Origin: Seison nebaliae | Taxonomy: Eukaryota > Rotifera > Pararotatoria > Seisonacea > Seisonidae | Length of the DNA: 64,000 bases | Reading direction: 5' to 3' | NCBI GenBank assembly: GCA_023231475.1 | Contig: JALJEE010002185.1 | Location: forward strand, 1-64,000 | Part shown: positions 56,401 to 64,000 of the stretch, piece after piece | Numbering within the stretch: the stretch's first letter is position 1 | Layout: the number at the start of each line of letters is the position of its first letter | The notes under the pieces: generated by a model | Seen by the model: only the letters and a program-made list of their open reading frames with translations | What the model was told of the DNA's origin: nothing | Database searches by the model: none | Position numbers and translations under genes: made by a program

Positions 56401-59334
56401 GACATTCGGATTACTTTCCCCCAATTTCTCAAATAATTCTTTGAAAATACTGAAAATTCTCCTTTTGATGATGACGGATGGATCATTCAAATTTTGTATT
56501 AGATACTCACAATTATCGATATTGAATTCGGTATGTTTCATTTGCTCCCCAATAATATTGAGAGTTGCCTCTCTCACACAAATCGATGGAGATGATAAAG
56601 AATTTTCGATCGTTTTTGATACCATTTCAACATCCATAAATGTCGATGCATTCTCTTGTGAGAATATGAGAACTAATAATTTTAATAATTTCGTTTGATG
56701 ATAATTGGAGATAGTTGGTAGGAAGGTCAAAATACCACTAACCATTTGTATCATTAGATTAAAGACAGATTGTCCCATATGATGATGAACGAACAAATAA
56801 TAAAGTTCATTGACACTAGAACAATTTTGTTGAATAGTCGAATATTCTTCATTAATTTCATTCTCTTTATTTCTACTAATTAATTTGTAAATATTTCTAA
56901 TATTCACATTCTGATTGAGATCGAAAAGAATAAATGATTTTAAATCATTTTTATTATTCTCCAAATAATCAATGATAATTTGATAAGCTAATTCTCCCTC
57001 ATCCGACGAATTAATTGCTAACGATGTCGAATAAAGATGATGATTTGAAATATATTTCTCTTTCTGTTCATTTACGTCATATGAGTAATTGAGGAAGATA
57101 GGAAGGAGAAGTTGAATGAATTCGAGAAAATATCGAATATCTTCATTCTTCTTATCATTATCGACGAGATTAATGGAATTATTAATATATCGTCGTTGGA
57201 ACGCTTTCAACATAATACTTCCCGAATAAACTAACATCTCTGATGTCAACGGATATTCTATCCTCTTACTTAATTCGTGAACGTCAGTGAAGAAATCTTT
57301 AAGGAATTCCATTCGTTGACTGTCGTTCTTTAATTGGAATTCATGACGATAATTTCCATTTGTTAAATTTATTTCTTTCTTTCGGAATTGTATCATATTA
57401 TCATCCGTTTCTTCATTATTATTATGGAAACAATTAGAAAGTGAAAATGAAATGGGAAGACATGTATCTAAAATTTCGATACAATAATTGACGGAATGTT
57501 GTTGAAGGAAGATGCGTAAAAGTTTCTTCAATTCATCTGGCAAATTTTCGTCAACTGAAATATTTGGTAATAATTGATGAAGTTCAATTAATAGAATGAT
57601 TGGTAATGAGACATTATTCTTGGAATTAAATTGAAAACGAATATTCTTCCTCAATTGTTTATCAATCGAATAATTTTGAATGATCAATTTGAGAATATTA
57701 TTCTTCCACTTTTTCAAAATTAATGATTGTTCCAACAATAATTCCGTCAACAAATCCTTCGTCAATTCATTCTCTTCCATCAATCGTTGACATTGATCAT
57801 AAGATTTAATGGAAATCAAACGTCGACGACATAAGAGAAGATAAATATGAACTGAAGCCATTTTCAAACGGAAAATCGAATGGTTTCCATAATCATGACG
57901 ATTGATGATGAATTGTAAAAGAAATGAAGAAAAATATGTTTCCGTCATCTCTTCTAAACTGATCGATGGAACTGATAAGAGGAGTTGAATGATCAATTCG
58001 AAAATTTTCATTAAATTCTCTAAATTGCTCGACTTCATCAAATCGATTTCCATATCGAACGACGATAATATCTTGACAACTTTGTTAACAATTTCTGTCG
58101 ATTTCGTACTGAACGGATAAAGTGATAATAAAGATAATAATGCAATAATCTCACCGTTAACGCCATCGACTTTCTTCAATAACATTTTCAAAGTTTGATC
58201 AAAAGAATCTCGTTCAATTTTCGTCCATTCCAATGTCAATTCATTTTGTTTCTTCTCACAAACATACTCGTCATTATTCAATTGTTGTAAGATTTCTGAT
58301 AATGTGGCAATTCGTTTCTCATCAATATTGCCGATAATTGTTTTCTCGAAATATTCTAATTCCACTTTCAATCGTTCCAACAATAAAGTACATTCATTAG
58401 AGATTTCGAAATGTTTATTGGAGAAAATGTTTTCACTTTTTATTCGAAAGCCCGAAAGCGACATATATGGCATCTCCTTAACTACATCTTCATAACTCAG
58501 ATTTAATGTCATACCATCATCAGTTTTCCTTTCTTCTTCCTTCAATTTATCTTCGTCATCACCACCACTCATCATCACATAATCCATACTGGTATTCATT
58601 ACATCATTATCGACAGTAGAAAGATGATTTGTCTGATTATCATCAATATTCATCGATTTATTAGTCTCTTCATTATCAAATTTCTCATTCTTCGATTTAT
58701 TCAAATAACATTGAACACCAATTTGGGGTGTAATTTTAATGGATATTCGATTTTTTGCATGTGCACCAAATCGGAAAGAATTCCTCGTTTTACTCTTCTC
58801 ATAACTCTTCAATGTTTCCGCTGCTTCTTTCAGAATATTCTCATCAATCGATCCATCATTATTAGACATCGTATCACTTCTAGATACTCGTCCAACTGTC
58901 GATGATGATGAACGAGATTTCCTTCCTTCAAATTTCTTCCCTTCCAAATCATTCTCCAATTTTTCTATGAAAATCGGTTTTTTTTTTGATAAATTATTAT
59001 TATTATTAGTAATATTATTATTAAGATCTAATAACAATTCTTGTTTCTTCAATGTTCGATTAAGATATTTAATTAAATGATCTTCAGCTGATGGTTTTGT
59101 GAGGAATTGTTGTGGTATATAGCGAAATCGGAGAGAACGATTATAACAACTGTCAAATTTCCTATTCTTGATAATCGTACTCTTTATTTGAATGTCTGAT
59201 TCAATATGATTATCTATATAATCATCCGGTATATCAGGAATTGATGACACCAAAAAATCTATGGGAACCATATAGGCCGACGGAGTAAATTCGAAGGCAT
59301 TTGCCATTTTTCCTTTTTCATTTTCTCCTTCCAT
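53467..59334 (-). CDS. NIPBL: NIPBL/SCC2 cohesin loader
   Basis: One uninterrupted 5.9 kb exon, 1955 residues from ATG 59334 (the codons before it begin only with TTG). SCC2 loads cohesin on chromatin and drives loop extrusion together with SCC4/MAU2. N-terminal 300 residues are variable; residues from about 330 on form HEAT-type helical repeats. Diagnostic stretches: REATLNIIGEQMKHTEF with LNDPSVIIKRRIFSIFKELF, CRDIAAALLFQTTIYLSRNF, LGYLLHHLPYDKYI, AALETFGYLTAANPKLLMRK, KMCAQVLSNLTLFLTDVEQR, then SSIIIQLYSSFIGNVYMRSS and LDKSSTISLICSLTIDPAQS. This order and spacing match the conserved C-terminal half of NIPBL rather than condensin D subunits. The end is a basic, then poly-Asp tail (DEDDDDDDDNIDD). 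Absence of introns over this length is notable beside the intron-rich neighbours. Confidence 0.88.
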   Translation of the reverse strand: MEGENEKGKMANAFEFTPSAYMVPIDFLVSSIPDIPDDYIDNHIESDIQIKSTIIKNRKFDSCYNRSLRFRYIPQQFLTKPSAEDHLIKYLNRTLKKQELLLDLNNNITNNNNNLSKKKPIFIEKLENDLEGKKFEGRKSRSSSSTVGRVSRSDTMSNNDGSIDENILKEAAETLKSYEKSKTRNSFRFGAHAKNRISIKITPQIGVQCYLNKSKNEKFDNEETNKSMNIDDNQTNHLSTVDNDVMNTSMDYVMMSGGDDEDKLKEEERKTDDGMTLNLSYEDVVKEMPYMSLSGFRIKSENIFSNKHFEISNECTLLLERLKVELEYFEKTIIGNIDEKRIATLSEILQQLNNDEYVCEKKQNELTLEWTKIERDSFDQTLKMLLKKVDGVNGEIIALLSLLSLYPFSTKSTEIVNKVVKILSSFDMEIDLMKSSNLENLMKIFELIIQLLLSVPSISLEEMTETYFSSFLLQFIINRHDYGNHSIFRLKMASVHIYLLLCRRRLISIKSYDQCQRLMEENELTKDLLTELLLEQSLILKKWKNNILKLIIQNYSIDKQLRKNIRFQFNSKNNVSLPIILLIELHQLLPNISVDENLPDELKKLLRIFLQQHSVNYCIEILDTCLPISFSLSNCFHNNNEETDDNMIQFRKKEINLTNGNYRHEFQLKNDSQRMEFLKDFFTDVHELSKRIEYPLTSEMLVYSGSIMLKAFQRRYINNSINLVDNDKKNEDIRYFLEFIQLLLPIFLNYSYDVNEQKEKYISNHHLYSTSLAINSSDEGELAYQIIIDYLENNKNDLKSFILFDLNQNVNIRNIYKLISRNKENEINEEYSTIQQNCSSVNELYYLFVHHHMGQSVFNLMIQMVSGILTFLPTISNYHQTKLLKLLVLIFSQENASTFMDVEMVSKTIENSLSSPSICVREATLNIIGEQMKHTEFNIDNCEYLIQNLNDPSVIIKRRIFSIFKELFEKLGESNPNVDLTLMKKQSKISAHILEQLKNENQSFHPSILQIMRSFFNINNDDHSKNRIFTISLVFNSLDDLLPFNELRRILMMILDKNLIFNENLIHKLIMEHLSPKFIKECLSKNDEDGEILVEMLNGCMIIIHLMTLINIPSVINYNPKLIWLLHTVSHDVQPKYFVSIRHTLLALHQLIPHLRNGQLSNDSVKNIEECCYNILKSTHKQCRDIAAALLFQTTIYLSRNFDKSIQVILKMYLRIENITKHFESLRQKMLEDNGDNTDFIIEENKKDFVELNNLPNDQSNILCGILQVLGYLLHHLPYDKYITYVSKLDGVTSKDKLKENIVKPEKHYILLLTILNRTVGTFPTYLAALETFGYLTAANPKLLMRKETIILYKRMFNNIIRSPSTTLPNNSIKMCAQVLSNLTLFLTDVEQRKELAEYQEELDETNSLSNEQSANDITNSSIIIQLYSSFIGNVYMRSSDEVLRRQCCNFLEKSFKTNLLDKSSTISLICSLTIDPAQSINELGRKLFQKVLLSIEQNKNSNNIFLQQMRYVPIYSYCLRKLSDDVDVIDSNYLTEFYELIQNKSNFFNTFFNEILELFLIDFHQSNENGLNNIPRLFHSMKNDLEINIHIFYSHLIHQLCNLSFKSMNELMAFKKRLEDYSISVYSQIVNDLNDVLQPHVIEQDSGSDNDQFVITNEQISNPDENKMILRLPNDLKDLLPSFINIRRLSLIITFRLYLLKYYRLSSINEFNQHRIIEKKKSSKNEEKINLDLLNNYFNSFLKTDETIGEIDHFVGKNVEENLIQTNFHLNNHSDELRKQIANFLTEFYFIDIIECVPFSKNMTTDTNKNELSLIRLLWKCIDEEMPAYQEKDDEISKFTKPKMKSPKKTNLTKSNTSKTGGTKTKTFVLKSEGKTKGTTSRVAKGRIRTPVKQKRKTAKNEPVSSARKSKRARRKLIDFDEDDDDDDDNIDDLLLDDTYNSKDEESDPDYEYE

Positions 59335-60065
59335 TATTCTATTCACATTCAAATTTACTGTTCAGTTCTTTCAAAAGATTTGATTAGTATTTCAGGACAA
59401 TATTAAATTAACTTTGGAAATATTTTCATGAAAATTTTGCAGATCTTTTCTGAAACTCAATGAAAATGTTTTTTTAGTTTAAAATTTTAAGCTTAATTCA
59501 TTCACACATCGCACAATTTTTTTGAAATTTCCCCTTTTCTTTTTGTGTTGGTACATTCGTTTATTACTTCCCGTATTATTTCGGACAAATCTTCTACGTT
59601 CATAGTCGAATATGTCCCAATTACTTGTCCACTTCTCATTTACAATCGATGTACGAAAAACAAATTAATAAGGTTTTATATCCAATTTATCATTTATTTA
59701 TTTGAAATTTTTATTAATAATCTAATATTCTTCCGATTAAGTAGTAGAGATTATAATATAATTTGATATTTAATTAATGGAATAATATTTATTCCAATTT
59801 TAATTTCAGTTTTTTGAAGAATTGAAATATTAAGGAAATTTTAAGAACACCGTTTAAGATGAAAAAAAGTAACACTAATATGAATTTCAAACAATCTTCA
59901 AACTCTGGGTAAAAACCCAACATTTGATCAATGCTGATGAATACAGAAACTTATTCAAATAATTTCCCATTTACACTGATGGGAATTTCAATAATGAACA
60001 AAAATTAAAATTCTTTAAAAATATTCAATAATTAATTTTCTTGATAAAATTTTTTATTTGAAATT
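59335..60065. other. Spacer with NIPBL promoter region
   Basis: AT-rich spacer between the start of NIPBL and the 3' end of the ankyrin-like gene, both on minus. An AACAG acceptor-like site about 30 bases upstream of the NIPBL ATG could mark a 5' UTR exon or trans-splice site. Confidence 0.4.
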
Positions 60066-61449
60066 TTATTTTTCAAAACTATTTTTAATATATTTTATAG
60101 TATCGAAGGATAAGAATTGTTGAAGTTCTTCTGTTAAAATACTTTCGTCTTCCGAATAAAAGTTAATTTTGAGAAAATTTGTAATTTTTGTTCTATTTCC
60201 AATGATAGATAGGATAATCGTCTGATTTGCTGGATGGAAATTTACTGGATGCTTAACAGATTCTGGTAGTTGTTTGCTGAGCCATTTGACAAGATCAAAT
60301 GCGCCTATGAATGCAAGTAAATTTGATATTGTAAAGAATTTCGTGAAATATGGAGTAGAATCGTTAAATTTCAATTTTTTTTTCAACTCTAAAAAATTAT
60401 GATAAATAGTTGGAAAAAGTATAAGTAAAACTTTGAGGGAAATCATCGATACTAATTGGCAGATTAGATAGTTGTAAATATTGTGATTGTAAAAGTTTTG
60501 ATAGTCTCTTCAATTCATTTTCTCCCACTAAACTTAAAAGAAGTTCAATAACTTCAAAATTCTTTTTCATTTCATAGTTGAATAAGAATGCTGAAGAATT
60601 TTGAATTGAATTATATTTCAACAAATATTGATAATCGTTCAATGATAATTGATCGAATAAAGAATTAATTGAATAAAATTTATTCCCTTCAACTTCCACA
60701 AAAGTAAAGGATATTGGTGAAATTAACGAATTTTCTGACAAGAATTCTAATCTGTTTAAATTCATCGAATTTTCTCTATTTTCCCAATTCATCAATTGAA
60801 CAAACATCGGAGAATAAGTGATAGATGACACATTTTTAAAATTGATTTTCTTCTCATTCAAATTTATAATTTGTTTCAAATAATTTGCAATTAATTTGGT
60901 TCCTTCTTTGAATTCTAAATATATTGATAAAGATAATAGACTTTTCCCATATTCACCTAAGAATTCTTCTAAATTATTTTCACAGTTAATTCTCTGGAGA
61001 AGCAATTCACAAATGTTAATATCTCTCGACTGGAAAGCACATTCCACAGAACAAATCGCTCCTGTGATAACGTTACATTTCTTGTACAGCAATTGAGGAT
61101 TATCGTGTAACATAATTTTAACAAAGTCTCGTTGTCCATTTCGACATGCCTAAAAGAATAGTCGATAAAAATGGGAGTTGGAGAAACTTGGAAAAATGGA
61201 GTCCATCCAAAATCGTTTTCGATCATCCAATTTCGTTCTTTCAATAAATTATATAATTCCACATTGCCATTTGCCCCAATGTAATGAAGTAAGCAATTGC
61301 TTATTTCATCGATTGATTCTTCACATAAGTTTTCCTTTTTTGAAATTACATCAGATATCTTAAAAAGAATAAAATGTCAAATTTATCGAGAGATGAACTT
61401 TATTTGTGTTCGAAGTACGACAATCTTGAAATAATTTCTTATATTCCAT
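60066..61449 (-). CDS. Ankyrin-repeat-like protein
   Basis: Four exons right to left: 61449-61399, 61358-61188, 61149-60432 and 60388-60066, all in frame (introns 40, 38 and 43 nt, the shortest here); 420 residues. Ankyrin-like units are visible in the first third: ANGNVELYNLLKERNWMIEN, then DFGWTPFFQACRNGQRDFVK, then CAFQSRDINICELLLQRI. The middle and end are helical and Leu/Asn/Ile-rich without a clear motif, and a possible degenerate unit occurs at LLAFIGAFDLVKWLSKQLPE. Ankyrin proteins are protein-binding scaffolds; nothing here points to a specific partner. No signal peptide or membrane segment. The small first exon (17 codons) was chosen by frame and ATG. Confidence 0.65.
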
Positions 61450-61817
61450 TTTAATTCTTATTGTGCAATTATTTCTGTCGTTGCCATGGAGATTATGTAT
61501 ATAAATTTCCTCATACGAACATTTCACCAAAATAATTTATGATGAATTAACGACAAAATTAACATTTGAAACTTAAATTACTTTGATCAGAATCAGGAAT
61601 TGTTGTAGAATTAAGACCATCATAAAAAGTAGAGGAATACTTAATATTAAAAAAAATGTCAGAAGGCAAAAAGGATCAAACTTACAATGTTAGATAAATG
61701 TTAAGAAAACATTTGAAATAATGATATATACTATGACTAATGTGACAGTATGAGAACTTCTTATTTTTTGTGAGAAAAGACTAAAATTTTTATTTTTGTA
61801 AAATTCTTCTTAACAAA
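61450..61817. promoter_or_regulatory. Divergent intergenic region
   Basis: This 368 bp AT-rich stretch separates the starts of the minus-strand ankyrin-like gene and the plus-strand 7TM gene and must hold both promoters. No motif identified. Confidence 0.4.
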
Positions 61818-62921
61818 ATGGATGAAATAATAATTGGTGGAACGGTAAAAAATGACACTTTTAATTATAATTTGACGTCGACTAGAAATTATTTAGAATC
61901 GACAATTGATCATCGAACGAACGCATGGATCTCGTTACTATTATTCATTACGGGCAATCTGATAATTGTTACCCATATAAATATGTTAAATTACACTGCA
62001 TATTTGAAACATGTTAAACCAGTTTTTCGTTTGATGAATGTTTATCTTGCAATATTCCAAATGATTTTCATTCACACATCGAATATGCCACATATAATTA
62101 ACGGTTTCATTTTTCCCATTGAAAACAAAGACTTCTGCCGAGTATTATTATATGTCGATTCGGTATTGATCCAATTGATAATTCATTCAATTATCTTGAT
62201 TATGTGGGATCAAGTTATTCCCTCATTCCTCGAACGATATCGAGGACGACGAAGACATAACGAAACCAATCCATTTGCATGCGTTACAATAACAACATTA
62301 ATTTTGATTATTTTTTCCCTTCTAACAAACTCGTTATTATTGTTCGAATCGAACATCAGTGACAAGAGTTTACAAATCGAAAATGAATGGAATTGGAAAT
62401 TATCAAATATGATGAATTATTTTACATTTCCCAAAGAACAAATTCAAATTATTTTAATTCAACTCATTGTCAGATATATCACGCCAATTATTATCTTATC
62501 CTTCCTCACAATTATTTCATTAGTTACTCTCATAATGGAACGAAGGCAAATGCCAAACGATTTATTAGTTTACGAGCATCAAAACAAAAAAGATAATATC
62601 TTGGCAAAAAATAAACGAATGATATCAATAACTAAGAATAAGAATCATATAATGGCAACAACTTTTCTTTTAGCTTTCAGCTTTATCGTATTTTCCGCAC
62701 CTGATATTGTTATTCATATTCTAATTTCGATCTGTTCCAACAGGAATCTACTATGGTTGTGCGAATACGAGACGATACTTCTCGCTCAGAAAGAGATTCA
62801 CATATTCTTCAACTTGTTTATTTGGATGAATTTTCCGATATTTTGGTGGACAGTTCGATCATATCGAGATGAATTCCTCCAGAATTTCACTATATTTTTA
62901 CAATTTTTCAAGAAGCATTAA
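61818..62921 (+). CDS. Divergent seven-transmembrane receptor
   Basis: Single exon, 367 residues, with about seven hydrophobic segments: AWISLLLFITGNLIIVTHI, LMNVYLAIFQMIFIH, LLYVDSVLIQLIIHSIILIM, ACVTITTLILIIFSLLTNSL, LIVRYITPIIILSFLTIISL, TTFLLAFSFIVFSAPDIVIH and a last one ending FIWMNFPIFWWTVRSY. The GN in segment 1 and a Pro in segments 6 and 7 recall rhodopsin-like GPCRs, and the extracellular N-terminus has N-glycosylation sequons (NDTF, NLTS). The DRY motif is replaced (MWDQ) and NPxxY is altered (NFPIFWW). Likely a lineage-specific chemosensory or peptide receptor; ligand unknown. The short basic loop before segment 6 (KNKRMISITKNKNH) suits G-protein contact. Confidence 0.72.
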   Translation: MDEIIIGGTVKNDTFNYNLTSTRNYLESTIDHRTNAWISLLLFITGNLIIVTHINMLNYTAYLKHVKPVFRLMNVYLAIFQMIFIHTSNMPHIINGFIFPIENKDFCRVLLYVDSVLIQLIIHSIILIMWDQVIPSFLERYRGRRRHNETNPFACVTITTLILIIFSLLTNSLLLFESNISDKSLQIENEWNWKLSNMMNYFTFPKEQIQIILIQLIVRYITPIIILSFLTIISLVTLIMERRQMPNDLLVYEHQNKKDNILAKNKRMISITKNKNHIMATTFLLAFSFIVFSAPDIVIHILISICSNRNLLWLCEYETILLAQKEIHIFFNLFIWMNFPIFWWTVRSYRDEFLQNFTIFLQFFKKH

Positions 62922-63713
62922 CGAAGAAATTATCGAATAAATATTTTACTCGTAAATTTATAATAACTTCACAATTCGTATCTAATTTATTTTCTCTTAT
63001 TATTAAAATATTTTATTATTTATTGTTAATTGATGGTGATCAATCAATCGAAATTGATTTTTTTTAATAATTCTTTTAATAGATTATTTTCTTTAACTAA
63101 TCAATTCCAGTTCACATATTAGTGAGATAGAATTAATTGTAGAGAAATTCGTATAAAAAGTCGATAAAAATGATAGGAGAATTGTTATAGAATTAAACAC
63201 TTGAAAAGTTGTTGTTGAATGATTGCTTTATGAGAAAGGTGGGAACAAAATCAGAGAGATTGAAGATCCGTTTCCCATATAAGAAAAACCAATAATTAGT
63301 GTATCATTTCAATAAGATAATTAAACGGAACAATAATTATTCTATGAACTATTGAAACATTTTTTCAATTTGTTCTCACAGCAGGAAAGAGAAGTCAACG
63401 ATAAGAAGGATTCATAGTACTCATAGATCGGTCAATAGATTAATAAGAACTCCAAATATGAATTTTCTTCGGGAATATTTCCTCTTAAATCTCCTCCAAA
63501 TGATTTACGGTGGAACAAATGATCGATTGATATGTTTCAACAAAGGAATCCGTCTATTTAATTTGATATGTTATTGTAAACCGTTAATTTTGTTTCATTG
63601 TTCTTCATTCTCATAAATCTAATTCGTTTTCTAGAGGTTTTTTTGGGAATCGTTGCGAGTTTCATGTGACATCGTTCGGGTGTGGTATCAACAAAACGAA
63701 TAAAAGTGTTGCA
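62922..63713. other. Spacer before the last gene
   Basis: AT-rich spacer between two plus-strand genes. Nothing recognised. Confidence 0.4.
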
Positions 63714-64000
63714 ATGAAACACGGAGAATCACGTCAATTCCAGTGTATGTTATGTGGATGTAAGTTCGGATTATTGTTCTGTATACGAACTAATTCGCAA
63801 TGTTGTTAGTACTTTCATTCTCTTCGATTACAACCAATATTATATGATTCTCTTTTTTTTGAAACGTTCAAACATCTTCAGATATGAATACACTTAAACC
63901 AACTAAACTTGTCAATCTGATAAAAAAGGAAATTCGATATTATACAACAAGATCATCTTCTCGACAAGATGTATTCAAGAGACGAATGTTCAAACGTATT
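63714..64000 (+). CDS. 5' end of a gene leaving the window
   Basis: Two exons are visible, 63714-63759 and 63882-64000, joined in frame by a GTAAGT donor and a TTCAG acceptor (122 nt intron). The protein starts MKHGESRQFQCMLCGYMNTL and continues as a basic, helix-rich stretch (KLVNLIKKEIRYYTTRSSSR, then FKRRMFKRI) up to the window edge. A CxxC pair near residue 11 could begin a zinc-binding module. No family can be named from 55 residues. Confidence 0.5.

Noticed and set aside
53467-59334. Condensin D2/D3 subunit
   Set aside because: HEAT repeats first suggested condensin, but the order of C-terminal blocks (ETFGYLTAANPKLL, IIIQLYSSFIGNV, LICSLTIDPAQ) matches NIPBL/SCC2.
1-64000. tRNA, rRNA, CRISPR, retrovirus-like or bacterial transfer signals
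   Set aside because: I looked for box A/B pairs, direct repeats with spacers, long terminal repeats with coding parts and intron-free foreign-looking genes, and saw none that I could support by eye.

Overview
The window is AT-rich animal nuclear DNA. It is eukaryotic because genes are split by GT..AG introns with TTTTAG or TTTCAG acceptors. Most introns I could place by reading frame are only about 40-65 nt, many of them 46-50 nt. It is animal because it carries a vesicular monoamine transporter, an IFT46, a SPEF1/CLAMP protein, an ABCA transporter, a JMJD6 dioxygenase and a cohesin loader. Tiny introns, very long intron-free ORFs (5.9 and 7.2 kb) and Asn/Gln homopolymers point to a compact invertebrate genome. 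An acariform mite is one good fit; a nematode, rotifer or mesozoan cannot be excluded from sequence alone.

Layout, left to right. 0-3.4 kb: gene-poor, with a perfect-ended palindromic element, a decayed Tc1-like transposase fragment and a second inverted-repeat element. 3.4-8.3 kb: an Asn-rich protein of unknown function facing a PFKFB-type gene whose kinase half looks dead. 8.8-10.5 kb: a PGAP5/MPPE1-like metallophosphoesterase, divergent from SPEF1. 10.5-20.5 kb: four genes in a row on the plus strand (SPEF1, JMJD6, an inactive trypsin homologue, an ABCA transporter). 21.4-27.2 kb, minus strand: a secreted cysteine-rich protein, a 2.6 kb gap, then the SRP receptor alpha subunit. 27.8-33.0 kb, minus: IFT46 carrying an acidic insertion of about 890 residues. 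35.2-41.3 kb, plus: VMAT and a TMEM104 homologue. 41.4-50.8 kb, plus: two neighbouring genes that share a short N-terminal motif but then diverge into an RS-rich protein and a giant Ser/Thr/Asn protein. 51.2-59.3 kb, minus: a single-pass membrane protein with PSAP and PPPY motifs, a 425 bp foldback element, and an NIPBL/SCC2 cohesin loader. 60.1-64 kb: an ankyrin-like protein, a divergent 7TM receptor, and the 5' end of a gene that leaves the window.

The genes do not form one pathway. Two are ciliary (SPEF1, IFT46), two are nuclear regulators (JMJD6, NIPBL), and several are membrane or secretory (ABCA, SRP receptor, VMAT, TMEM104, PGAP5-like). The least explained items are the paired LSG..AANV genes with the Trp-motif repeats, the IFT46 insertion and the PSAP/PPPY membrane protein. 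I saw no tRNA, rRNA, CRISPR array or retrovirus-like element.
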